Origin: Euborellia annulipes
Lineage: Eukaryota > Arthropoda > Insecta > Dermaptera > Anisolabididae
Direction: 5' to 3'
DNA: 64,000 bases
Assembly: GCA_023213315.1 (NCBI GenBank)
Contig: JAKCPI010024858.1
Span: forward strand, 46,915-110,914
Shown: positions 22,488 through 33,003 of the stretch, piece by piece
Position numbering within the stretch: position 1 is the first letter of the stretch
How the letters are laid out: each line of letters opens with the position of its first letter
The notes under the pieces: model-generated
What the model was told of the DNA's origin: nothing
The model's database searches: none
What the model saw: only the letters and a program-made list of their open reading frames with translations
Made by a program: the position numbers and the translations under genes

Positions 22488-23197
22488 TCATTGTTAAAAG
22501 ATCAAATTCTAAGAAATTCTTTCAATTTGTTTTAAAAAAGGTTAAAAGTTTTACTGTGAAAAGCAATCGCTGGTTCATTTTCTCCAATAACTTCACTGAA
22601 TCATCCTCAGTTTAGTTTATTCTCCCGGGATTCATGTCCCGGACTTAAGTTTTCTTTTAAAAATGGCACACTTTCCGAAAAAAAGTCGCCCATCTCTGCT
22701 CTTGTTGTTAAGCGAAGTAAAATTTAAAATGAATGGGTCTAAATGTCCTTATACCAATTAAAAAAGTCATTTCTTTGTCAAGAAGAGAGATTTTAGGCGT
22801 TAAATTGCACAACCATTTTATTTTATTTTCAAATATAAATTCATTTTATATAAATCAACAATTGTTGTGCATTAAACAAAATAGAAATTGGAAATACTTT
22901 ATGATTAGTGCGGTGTAAATCTAATAGCATTTATAAATTTAATTTGCTTAGGCTAAATACTATTTAATATCAAAATATTTAGAATGTTTTTAAAACAAAT
23001 AATCAACAAATTCTTATAAATATATATTTAATTTTAAACAGTATAAAATATATTGATTTAAGCTTTAAATAAAATAAAGCCACTTACCAGCAGTCTTGTT
23101 GTTTTAATTAATAAATATATATATATTCTCATGGTAACCTCATAAATATCTAGTGAATAGGGCAGCGAAGAGATAGAGAGGTTTTTAAGAAAGAGAC

Positions 23198-26100
23198 TCA
23201 GGGTGCGTTGATTGGTGCGAGTTCCGTTGTGCCCGGATCTCCGGCCGCCGTCGGCTTCGGGGCGACAGCCGTTTCAAACCAATTTGTAGCTTGAACGCCA
23301 TTCATGTATTTGTCCTCGCACATGCATAGGAACAGCGTGTCGATTACAACCTAAAAGAAAAAAAAGAAAGTGTCTATTTGTGTTTATAAACAACACTGCG
23401 CGTCAAAAACACTTTGTTTCCTTTCTTCTTAAAAAGACCTGTTCTAATATATCTTAATAATACTGTAATTTATTAAGGTGCTACGGGAGCGAAGTGGTTA
23501 CGCATGTTTTTCCCGCTAAGATGGCGTTGTTTGTCATTAAAAGTATGCCCAAATATCAAGTAATTCAAAAATTTGCCAAGAGATGTCAGAATGGTAGCTA
23601 ATAATATTTAATGCATTTGGTTGATTTTCATTGATTTTTTAATAATAAATACTTTATAAATGTTATTATATATTATGTATCTTTTATAAAAGCATAAAAA
23701 TATATGAATATAGGCCAAAAGGGGATCGTCTGTTAGACTAGCCTGCCATCTATTGCAAGAATGCTGAACTAATTTAACAGTTGATTTTTAAATAAATCAT
23801 CTAAGCTTATTTTAAGAATTTCTTAATTAATATGTGATTAATAATAACAATTAAATTCATTTTTAAATTTAAAAAAAATTAAAAATTATTGGCACAGATT
23901 GTTTTTTTTGTATTTGCTTGCTAACAAAAAAATTAATTACGATAATTTTTTAATAAGTCATTAAAAAGATTATAGCTCGATGCCCCAATAATCTCATATG
24001 AATTTATTCATTTAAAAAAAAAAACCGCATTGAAAAATTCCTTATAATAGTATAGTTTTTTTTAAAGTACGTTTAGACGCCGCTCCTGAACCCCCTTAAA
24101 CATTTAATATCAAATAATTTATATATTTCTAGGTAAATTTAACACAAATCCATATCATTTTAATAAATAATTAAAATTTAAATCAAACATAGACAAAAAT
24201 ATCGCAATTTTTTTATTAACGCCATGTATAAGATATTTCATATTAAATGTTTCTAAAATTAGAGTATCATTAAGGTAGATTAAATAAGAAGAAACGTGAC
24301 GCGTAGTGTTTATTTTATATTCTTCCATAACATGCAAAAAAAAAAAAATAGATTGAAATAATATAAAGAATTACCTCATAAAGTGAGAGAATACAATGAG
24401 CAATAAAAAATGAGAAAATGCAGACAGCGACTGTTGGCGCGGCATAAAAATGCAATTCATAATTATGTTTAAACCAGAGTAAACCAAGAATTCCAGTAGC
24501 AGCTGTTACAAATACTTTTCCAAGAAACAGAATAAAATCGCCGATACTATTAATAGTTGCCAATTGCAAAGCATTATTAACCATACATGTAAAAGCCTGA
24601 AAAGGAGAATTAATCAAGAGTTAAAAATTAAATTTAGATTGGTAATCGTAGACACTAGTTGAAACATTGTAATATTTTTAAACACTAATTTTATAATTTT
24701 GGATAACCAATGAAGTACGTGGCTGTTGATTTATGCACAAGGAAGGAAGCAGGTGCAGCCAAAATTAAAGCCTCCGATTTTGTTACAATTAATGAGGCGT
24801 TTCTCGACAACTCCGGGACAAATACAATTTGAAAGACTGATGATGAGGAAATAAAGTTTTCTCGAAACGTCTCATTAATTGTAACAAAATCGGAGGCTTT
24901 AATTTTGGCTGCACCTGCTTCCTTCCTTGTGTATTTTATAATTTTACCTATTAAAATAGTTTATATTAAAATTGTGAGAATATTGGGTGCGCGGGAGAAA
25001 GAAAATCAGCAAATGCCTTATTATAAGAATGGAAATACAGAGCGAGGCATAATAAAGAGCGATTTTTAAAAGGCTGTTAAGTAAAAACCGTTAAAAAATT
25101 ATTTTATAAAAATACATGAAAAAGTATTTTCTGCAATAATAAAACAGTGGTAATTTTTTGAAGGTAACTCTGGTAAGATGACGTCCGTTTAGACGCACAC
25201 ATTCCTCCAGCCGGATCTTGAAGTGTCTCATCACATTGCGCAGGATTGCCAGTGGGATTTGAACAACTTCCTGTCGGATCCGCTCTTTCAGGGCTTCAAT
25301 TGTTCAAGGAGACTTTGGTTTTCAGATGACCCCACAAGAAAAAGTCTCATGTTGTGAACGAGAGTGCCATGCAATATCCCCTTTTCGGGTGATCACTTGA
25401 TTTGGAAACAAACAATTGACAATTAGTAAAAGAATTTGATTTTCGGTTTAACTGTGCTTGATTTGTAAAAATCACTTATTATACTCTTTATAATCTTAGC
25501 TGAAGAAGGCCACAGAATGAGTGGCCGAAACGTTCTAATTTTTACAAATAAACCACAGAAAATAAAATTCTTTAACTAATGATAGCAACTGCGAAAGCCT
25601 CAACTCCAAAAAAAAACAATTGACAATATTCTTATGATATTAAAAATTTTTTTTAACTACTTGTGTTTTTACTTAAGAGCCTTTTAAAAATCGCTCTTAT
25701 TTTGCCTCGCCTTGTATTTTGATCGACTATGCGAAGGGCCGCCAATGCACGGAGAATGGCCAAGCCCTCCGATGTTATCAAATAAGACGAGTCCGAAATC
25801 TGCTGGTTTTCTTTCTTGTTTTGTTTTGAATTCTTTTATTAATTATAAATAATTATTTACCCTTTTAGCGGCTGCACAAAAATGAATTCCTTGGATGGCA
25901 ATCACAGTATAGGCGTTATGATTCATAAAACGAATGAATTTTTCGAGACAATAAAAGCAACAAATGCAACCTTTGAGGCAACATTTTGCACATTCAGAAC
26001 CCTCTTCATCCTTCTTCAATCTAAAATTAATGATAATTAGCTTCAACTATCTTTTATTTAAGAGAAATAAATTAATTACTTTGCATATAGATAGGTGAGA

Positions 26101-27002
26101 ATAAGACGAGGCAATTTGAAGAGAGTAATGAGAAAGGAGCCTTTGGCCACTGATCCGAGGTGGTAGCTGATTAATTTACCCGTTGCAGCAAGCACTGAGC
26201 CACTCTCTCGCTTCCTCCTAGAAAATTATCAATTGTATTTAGCAGTTCAAGTGAATATTTATATAATTCATGATATTTACCCATTAAAGTACCAATCGGC
26301 GACGGAGCCTGCGATTACCATTTGCTGGCAGCTGAGAATGAATTCAGAGATCCAAATAAGACCGATGATATAAAACCACCACATGTAGCGAATCCAGATG
26401 GGGTCAAGATAATCGACGATGGTAAATGCTGCAAAATATTTACTGTTTTAATAGATAATAATTATTATATTTTAGAGTGCTTTTTCATATGAATAGAATA
26501 ATAGAGCTTTGTGCGTTGGCCAAAAATAATATATAAATACACTGTTTAAATAAGTGACATTCTTAAAGTGCAAATATTTAAATGTGAAAAAGTGTAATTA
26601 CTAATAAATTAAAAAATAATGACCAAGATATTTAAAAATTTTTAATAAAAAAAAAGCTTCTATTAGGCAGTGAGAAATGAATTCTAATATCTATTTTATT
26701 TATCAAACAAGTAATAACACTAAATTATTATAATTTATTAAATAACAAATAATCATGTCCCATGCAATATGCATTAAGAAAATTAATTTTCAGCTTTTAT
26801 TTTATCAGGAAATTATTTTTACATCAAGATTACATTAAAATAAAAAATAAAAGGGATACACCCCTTTAATTAAATTGCTCTAACGATTAGATTTTTTGTT
26901 TCCAGGGTGACTTACTCTGGTTACCAATCTTGAGAGGTTCAATTGTTGGTGAAGAAGAAGTGTCATCTTCAAAGAATGAAAGAGGAAAAAAGAAAACGTG
27001 CA

Positions 27003-27038
<36 letters not shown>

Positions 27039-30000
27039 ACACAATTTATGAAAGAAGAAAAAAAATTATTCATATTGAGAAAAAGACGAATTGTATATAT
27101 ACAGACAGTTTGAGGGCGCGAAATATTTGAGAACACAACCCTCAATCACTTGACCTTGACAACAGAAATTTCATTCCTCAGCTTCAAATCTGAGGCAGAG
27201 ATGTTGCCTTAGCCACCAATCGCAACGGCCTTTAGAGGCAAGTGGCTAAGCTGTGGATTACGGATCTGAAGTCTCCACTCGACTCGGGTTCGAATCCAGC
27301 TTGGCGCAAATAATTCAACATTGCCGAAGTCTCCTCTAGTGAGGGAAAATCTCACCCAACAGACACAAAGGACCCAATTTGAGGTGGCCTATGTGCCTTA
27401 AAAATGAGGATTACTCCGAATGAGTAACCCAGGAACCTCCCTGGTGGCTGAGAAGGAGCAATACCTCACAAAATCCAAAACCCACAAGTAAAAGTCGTCT
27501 GCAATGTTCTTGGGTGATGGATAACGAGGACCATGTAATACCACCTCACTTCTTCCCGAGCTTCTTTGTGGAGTGTCAGCCTCACAATGCCAAGGAGTTG
27601 ATGAAGGCATGGGCGTATCTAGGAAATTTGGCGGGGAAGGCCCGATATTGACTCAATTTTTCTTGGGTCGGAGAGATTTCTGGGGGAGGGGGTCCCCCTA
27701 GTTACGCCCATGGATGAAGTCTCCCTTAAGGTGGAATTCCGAGCAACGCGACAGAGCGGCAGCGTCAATAGGTCACTGCAGCCGCGACAGTGTTTTAGGT
27801 AAGGACAATAGGTCGCGTTTGTTTACTGACGCCGGCGTCTGTGTCGCAATACTCGAATAGCCTTTCATTTATTTACACATGACATGTTGTGTCGCTCTGC
27901 CGCCGCGTCACTGTCGTGGCGTCAGTGACGCTCTGTCGCGTTGCTCGGAATTCCACCTTTACATAACGTCCAAGCCAAGATGAATGAAAGAGTCCAAGCA
28001 ATTAATTGTTCTATAAAAAATGTTTGTTCTCAAATATCCCGTGCACCCTGTATAAATACTTATATCATAAAAGAAGATTGTTAAAAAAAAGGTTTGTACT
28101 CATACTTATTTATTTAATCTAATAATTTAAAATTATTCTACCTAAAGTTTAGGCAGCGCCAGTGTGCCTTCTTCAGGTCTGAAATTCTTTCAATGAAATC
28201 AGAGATAAGAGATACTTTACAAAAAAGTTAACAAAAAGCAGTGTTTTTTTTCTCTTACTTACTATAATTGAGGAAGCATGCCAAATTAAGATAATTGCGA
28301 AAGAAGTAATGAATTTGTTGAGAATCTATTTTACTGTTGCCTTCATTCATCTAGTAAGAAAGACACTCTGCTTTTTGTTAATTTTCTGATCCTGTTTTTC
28401 TTTAAAAGATATTTTAGAAGGGAATATGCAGGCAACCTTAAGCGGAATAATTTTAATTTAATAGATTAAATAAATAAGAACTACTTCCAAGGCCTCTTTT
28501 ATTACAAAATGATTATTCAATTTGTCATAAAATTATTTTTTAGTAAACAACAAAGAAATGCTTGGTTGTTGATGGCTGCATTATTATAGAGAGATGTAAG
28601 AATAAATGATATTTACTTTTAATTTTTGGGAGTGAAATATTCCTCTCAAGGGGAACTCGTTCTCCGGTTGATAACGCAGCAGTTTTTGGTTGACTTGAAG
28701 TTTCTAGAGTGCCAGACATGAAGGGTAAAATCGGCTTCACTCCTGGATAGCCTATGAAAAAAAAAAACAAATTATATTCTCAAAATAAATTGAATTTTAT
28801 TTCTAACTATAAATATATAATAGGGAGTAGTAGTTAAGCTGTTACGCATGTTTTTGCCGATAAGATGGCGTTATATGTCTTAAAAAGTAAGCCAAAAAAA
28901 ATGGTACCTATTACGAAAATTTGCCAAGAGATGTCAGAATGGTAACTAATAATTTAATGCATTTGGGTGATTTTCATTGATCTTTTAACAATGAATACTT
29001 TATAAATATTATTATATATATTTATAAAAGTATATATATATATATATAGGCTAAAATGGGATCTGATAATACCGGCTGTTAGACTAGCCTGCCATCTTTT
29101 GCAAGAATGCTGAACTATTTGACAGTTAATTTTTAAATAAATCATCTAAGTTTACTTTAAAACTTTCTTAATTAATATGTGATTAATGATAACAATAAAT
29201 TAATTTTTAAATTTGATAAAAATTTTAAAATTATTGAGACAGATTGTTTTCTGCATTTTCTTAATTCAAAAAAAAAAAATAAATAATTTCCATAATTTTT
29301 TAATAAGTCATTAAAAAAATTATTACTTTCTGCCCCAATAATCCTTTATGACTTTAATTCATTAAAAACAGCCGCATTGAAAAATTCCTTATAATAGTCT
29401 AGTTTTTTTTAAATACGTTTAGACGCCGCTCCTACTACCCCTTAACATTGATGATCATTTTGAAAAATATTTACAAATAAAAAGATGAGTTATATGATAT
29501 GAGTGAGATATGATGAGTTGTTTAATGAATTTAATTAGGGAAAGACAGCAAGGAAAAAGAGAACTTACTGGAAGTTGCGAGACAAGCCACAACAGCTACC
29601 CAGAAAATAAAAAACGCTAATAGTACTAGAAAAGTAAATAGCGGCTGTATAAAGAGCATTGGTAGAGCTCCCATACAGCTTGCAGCTTCGTGAAAGAGTT
29701 GTCCTAACATACGAACACGATTTCGAAGCACCCAAACAAGCAGTAATAAAATCACCTAAAAAATACCTTCAATATAAGAAACATATCTCAAAATTTTGAT
29801 GTGAATGTGTTACCGTTATTATGGTAGCAATAATGGCAAGTCCAAGAAAGGCTCGTTCATTTCGAATTACTTCCTCCAAAAACCGAGTAGTTTGAGAATG
29901 ATCCAAGTTATGTTTTAGATCATAGAAAGTCCACCAGAGAACACAAGTACCAGCAATTGATGCAATACTAACAATGATCATAAAAATCCATGCTACCACG

Positions 30001-32034
30001 CCGGCGAGATAATGCAAAATTCCAATCATTAATATTGAAAAGACTAGAAAAAATAATAATATAATCAATTTATATTCTTTTAACTAAAAATTATATTTAT
30101 TACCAAGAGCGACAAAAGTGAGTACAAGAATTTCTTTCCAACATGTGTATAAATCACCAAGAATGGATTCGATGGCGTCCCAAGCATTAATAACAGAATA
30201 GAGATTGCTGATCAAATGCCCTGCGGCCTCTTTGAAAGGTTTAGGCACGCATCTATTTAAAACAATCGTACTCTCGTATACTGGGAATTTGGGACAAGGA
30301 CCATAAGAGGTGCTCAAAGCCACTTTGGTCTCTTCAGTTGTCAAATTTGAGTCCAACCATTTAGAAATGTCTATGTCAGGTCTGAAATATAAATAATAAC
30401 TAATTAATAAAAAGGTAAACAATAAATACGTGATGCAAAAAGTGAAATTGTCGGAAATTTCACAAATCAAAAAATAAAAAAGTTAGAGCCTTTCAAAGTT
30501 ATAGATATAAAAAACGGGCTTTTGAGGTAAACGCATTTAAACACAATCAAAAACTTTATAAGGTTACTAAATCAATTATTTTGTAATATTTATCGGATTT
30601 TCAAAGCTAAAATTACCGAATAAACTTATTTAGGAAATAATGAAGAATCGTATCCAATCGATATTTTTGACCTAATACGACTTAAATGCCCGTACGATAA
30701 TTTTACAAGAGGTTCCTTTTCACTTTCGGCAACACATATATATAGATAAATTATTTAAAATACAATAAAGAATGAAAAGTAGAAACAGCGCGAGAGTATT
30801 AGTTGAGTGGAGAAATCAGGAAGGTTTACTCGCTTGTATGCAGTTGGTTGAGCAAGAAAAAAATATTATTCAGAGAATTATGTCGAGGATATTTATTTGT
30901 ACCAGACAACTGATTTTGAAAAATGATCAGTTTCGGATTGAATAAAAACATTATATTTGCAGTATATTGTTTGACATGTTTATCAACAATATACTGTATC
31001 AACAATATACCTCAAATAGAATGTTTTTATTCAATCTCTCCAGTAAAACAACTTATAATTGTGAAGATTATTGTCTTAATTTTATTGTCAATTTTAGATT
31101 GGTTGTAATATTGTATAGTCATTAGAATAAGTTTATATTTCAAAAATTATTGTATACAATTATTCATCTCATTGTGAGCTGGTATTGTTTTGTGTTTTTG
31201 ACTCTGTGCATTGAATCTCTTGATATTGTTCACAGGCCTGATGATGGTCAACCTTGACTGAAACTGATCATTTTTCAAATTCAATCGTCTGGTACAAATA
31301 AAGGTTAATCGGAGGACTCGAAGCCACGCCAGCGCCCCCTGGGTGGCTTGGAGTCCTATAATAAAGATTAGCCCAAATAAATATCCCCGACATAATTCTC
31401 TGAATTATATTTTTTTCTTGCTCAACCAACTGCATACAAGCGAGTAAACCTTCCTGAAAATACAATAGTTAGTTGGGCTTTTTTATAGTTAAAATTAACA
31501 AATGATATCTCACCTGCAAAGAGAGGATCCTGTCCTTTTGGCGAATTCTTTGACATCAATCAATGAGTTGAGTGTTTTATCAGGACAATTTTTCACACAT
31601 AATTTTAGAGAATTTCTCACATCACTAATATCAATATAGAAAAGAAAAGGTTTAGAGGTCATGTCAAGTCCAGAGAAAGGCAAACCCATGGGCTCGTTTT
31701 TCTTTGTGCCGCAAGTGTTTCCAAAACTGTCATATCCATTTATGAGACGAAGCGGATTCCCGTAAACGAATGCAAATGCAGCAATCAAGATCTAAAAGAA
31801 AATTAACTATTTATGAAGATATATACTTTTTTAGGAGTGACTGATTCCTCAATCATATATATATATGCGAAAAAATGATTAATTTATAAAAAAGATTGAG
31901 CCTCTCACCATAACACCCCAAAAGATGATAAAAAGACATAGCCAGAAGATATCTGTGCATGATCTCGGCTTTGGCTCTTGTCTTTGGCCAGCTTCGGCTT
32001 CCTCTTCATCGTCGCCACATCCACACCATGACAT
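23198..32034 (-). CDS. SLC44A1: choline transporter-like protein 1 (SLC44 family)
   Basis: Eleven coding exons on the minus strand: 32034-31909, 31791-31514, 30381-30104, 30043-29814, 29755-29569, 28751-28617, 26428-26281, 26217-26080, 26020-25861, 24596-24375 and 23350-23198. All joins are GT-AG and in frame, giving 684 aa, close to vertebrate CTL1. Landmarks are the RSCTDIFWLCLF first membrane segment, a long extracellular loop starting YDSFGNTCG with paired Cys, several hydrophobic segments, and the family core YMWWFYIIGLIWISEFILSC. Also seen are YHLGSVAKGSFLITL, the CCLKGCICCFYCLEKF Cys block and NALQLATINSIGDFILFLGK. The family moves choline across plasma and mitochondrial membranes for phospholipid synthesis. 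SLC44A1 is favoured over SLC44A2/4 from the N-terminus and loop, at moderate certainty. Introns are full of mobile DNA. Confidence 0.93.
23394..24290. mobile_element. Tc1/mariner-like non-autonomous element with nested MITE
   Basis: The left end CACTGCGCGTCAAAAA plus AAAAAGACCTGTTCTAAT, and an inverted counterpart near 24228-24290 (TATCATTAAGGTAGATTAA), match the element starting at 40741. A second element (23478-24103) sits inside it. It lies in SLC44A1 intron 10. Confidence 0.45.
23478..24103. mobile_element. intronic MITE F, copy 1
   Basis: It shares about 600 bp, in the same order, with 28822-29443: GTTACGCATGTTTTTCCCGC, GCCAAGAGATGTCAGAATGG, TTAGACTAGCCTGCCATCT and GCCGCATTGAAAAATTCC. 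Ends are only loosely inverted. It is non-coding. Confidence 0.5.
24701..24932 (+). mobile_element. hammerhead retroelement with 13 bp duplication (SLC44A1 intron 9)
   Basis: The element is 232 bp, flanked by ATTTTATAATTTT at 24688-24700 and 24933-24945. The arms CACAAGGAAGGAAGCAGG and their inverse enclose a hammerhead at 24832-24876. A 35 bp unpaired 5' head contains GTGGCTG. The left arm carries only a decayed ribozyme complement. It is inserted antisense to SLC44A1. Confidence 0.65.
24832..24876 (+). ncRNA. type I hammerhead ribozyme
   Basis: CTGATGA at 24837-24843, stem II GAGGAAA/TTTTCTC (one G-U pair), GAAA at 24864-24867, ACGT stem III and GTC with cleavage after 24871. Stem I (AAAGA / TCATT) has a mismatch and is the weakest part. 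Confidence 0.6.
25150..25395 (-). pseudogene. Tc1/IS630-type transposase C-terminal fragment
   Basis: Read on the minus strand in shifting frames it gives FLWGHLK, then LAILRNVMRHFKIRLEECVR and NGRHL. This is the usual end of arthropod mariner/IS630 transposases (after the last catalytic Asp). Stops and frameshifts show it is dead. Confidence 0.6.
25424..25614 (+). mobile_element. compact 191 bp hammerhead retroelement (retrozyme-like)
   Basis: A perfect 13 bp duplication AACAATTGACAAT (25411-25423 and 25615-25627) bounds a 191 bp insert. The insert has a short A-rich 3' end, an internal pairing AGTAAAAGAATTT / AAATTCTTTAACT, and one intact hammerhead at 25496-25538. It sits inside the Tc1/mariner element at 25038, so it is younger than that element. 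It has no ORF. Confidence 0.75.
25496..25538 (+). ncRNA. type I hammerhead ribozyme, strong stem II
   Basis: TTAG stem I, CTGAAGA at 25500-25506, a six-pair stem II GGCCAC/GTGGCC, GAAA at 25527-25530, ACGT stem III, triplet GTT (cut after 25534) and CTAA. A further perfect 12 bp complement (25461-25472 with 25538-25549) could close the whole fold from outside. Confidence 0.75.
27005..27036. repeat. AC microsatellite
   Basis: A TATATA run leads into about ten AC units in SLC44A1 intron 6. Confidence 0.8.
27236..27600 (+). repeat. SINE with tRNA-like head, type II arm (family 3)
   Basis: 27236-27308 has GGCAAGTGGCTAAGC as A-box region, a long variable arm and a perfect B box GGTTCGAATCC, as in Leu/Ser tRNAs, then CTTGGCGCA. 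About 290 bp of non-tRNA body follows. It is interrupted at its 3' side by two MITEs (27608 and 27729). Confidence 0.5.
27608..27712. mobile_element. short hAT-type MITE, CATGGGCG ends
   Basis: Inverted ends CATGGGCGTATCTAG / CTAGTTACGCCCATG. Flanks GATGAAGG and GATGAAGT are an 8 bp duplication with one mismatch. Length 105 bp. Confidence 0.65.
27729..27957. mobile_element. PIF/Harbinger-type MITE
   Basis: The perfect inverted end AGGTGGAATTCCGAGCAACG continues through GCGACAGAGCG. A 3 bp duplication TTA lies on both sides. The interior is rich in CGC/GCG and GTCAC words, unlike the AT-rich surroundings. Confidence 0.65.
28150..28192 (-). ncRNA. decayed hammerhead-like motif
   Basis: The minus strand has CTGAAGA and a GGCA/TGCC stem, but the GAAA box reads TAAA. 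A related truncated word CCTGAAGAAGGCGCAC occurs on the minus strand at about 15186-15200. Treat as a fossil. Confidence 0.25.
28822..29443. mobile_element. intronic MITE F, copy 2
   Basis: It is the second copy of the 23478-24103 element, also inside SLC44A1 (intron 5) and in the same orientation. Left end GGGAGTAGTAGTTAAGC, right end CGCCGCTCCTACTACCCC, loosely inverted. Confidence 0.5.
31234..31275 (+). ncRNA. probable inactive hammerhead motif
   Basis: CTGATGA (31238-31244), stem II and GAAA (31260-31263) are intact. After GAAA comes CTGATC rather than a short palindrome plus NUH, and stem I does not pair. Confidence 0.4.
31303..31373. mobile_element. 71 bp micro-MITE
   Basis: It has ends GGTTAATC / GATTAGCC and an inner hairpin AGGACTCGAAGCCAC / GTGGCTTGGAGTCCT. 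An 8 bp duplication CAAATAAA (31295-31302, 31374-31381) flanks it. The empty site is visible in the other arm of the surrounding palindrome (minus strand of 30818-30968), which has a single AAATAAA and no insert. Confidence 0.6.
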
Positions 32035-32504
32035 TTTGACACAATAAGAGTGATTTTATAACTGGCAAAAAAAAAAAGAAAGAATCGTCAATTCAATCTC
32101 AGTCATCAATCGATAATAACAAAAGAAATATTTCAAGCATTTGTCATAAACTACTCACCATTTAAAATAGCTCAGAATGTCTAATTCATTTCTTTTCACT
32201 TAAAAAAATATAAGATTCCTATTCTATTTTATTAATGAAAACAATTATATTAATTAGAAACTTTCTTTTATTTACAATTAATTAAGAAGGTAAATGCAAA
32301 TCAGATGTAAATGAGAAATATAAACAACGATCACAGAGTAAAATTCCCTAAAAATGCTTTTAGGAAAATCGTTTTATAATTATATTTTTTTCTTATGTAA
32401 CAAAATTGAAATATTATACATCTTTATATGTAATAATATTATAATCAGATAATAATAATTAAAATATATTTTATTCTTGACAGTGTTGACAATAGAATAT
32501 GATT

Positions 32505-32525
32505 CAAATTGCGCATGCGCACACC
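32505..32525. promoter_or_regulatory. NRF-1-like palindrome in the SLC44A1-SMYD4 spacer
   Basis: TGCGCATGCGCA is a full match to the NRF-1 / erect wing binding palindrome. It lies about midway between the two divergent start codons. The spacer 32035-33003 is otherwise AT-rich. A possible 5' UTR exon with donor GAGAG|GTAAAA ends near 32753. Confidence 0.5.
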
Positions 32526-33003
32526 ATGGCGCAATTTTTTAAATGTAAAAACAAATTGAATTTATTTGCAATTAAAATCAAATGAATTCAATTAAAAAAC
32601 TTTTAAAATAAATTTAAAAAATTAATTATAATTTGCTTATAATTTATAACTTATCTGAAATCAATATTCTTATGTAATATTGAGCCTGAGACCGAACGAG
32701 GTTTTTGCGATTCTAGCAAAAGATCCACTTGCTGTCAACAATTCATTTTGAGAGGTAAAATTTTATTTTATTTTTTTTTTCGTATGGTGTCGGAGCCATG
32801 CGGGATCTGCAATTTTTCCTCTATTTACATTGATACAATCGCCAGTGTGGATCTAAATATAAACCATCGAGTCCTAAAATAAATGAGTGAAAGAACGAGG
32901 GTGCGAAAGAGAAAGAAAGCTCTGCTTTTGTTTCCGGCTTTAGAAAGCAAATGAAATTTTGTTGTTTCTTTGTTATTCAGTAAAATTTTGATATTCCAAT
33001 TCA

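Larger units (their letters stand above)
25038..25714. mobile_element. Tc1/mariner-type element, TA duplication
   Basis: Inverted ends CAGAGCGAGGCA / TGCCTCGCCTTG continue into AAAGAGCGATTTTTAAAAGG and its inverse, and are flanked by TA on both sides. The element contains a transposase fragment (25150-25395) and a later nested hammerhead retroelement (25424-25614). Confidence 0.65.
30818..31456. mobile_element. inverted-arm element with decayed hammerhead (SLC44A1 intron 2)
   Basis: Arms of about 150 bp (30818-30968 and 31250-31456) are inverted copies containing TTTACTCGCTTGTATGCAG. The right arm has a plus-strand hammerhead-like core at 31234-31275: CTGATGA, GGTCA/TGACT and GAAA. Its stem I and stem III are poor. 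The right arm is itself interrupted by a 71 bp micro-element. Confidence 0.5.

Noticed and set aside
22570..22615. hammerhead core on the minus strand (CTGAGGATGATTCAG)
   Set aside because: No stem II pairs before the GAAA, and stem I is absent.
26900..26940. extra SLC44A1 exon between exons 6 and 7
   Set aside because: There is a donor-like GTAAGT on the minus strand, but exon 6 joins exon 7 directly in frame and matches the family without it.
31268..31465. 65 aa minus-strand ORF (QEGLLACMQLVEQEK) as an SLC44A1 exon
   Set aside because: It lies in an intronic palindrome with a second inverted copy. Exons 2 and 3 join in frame without it.
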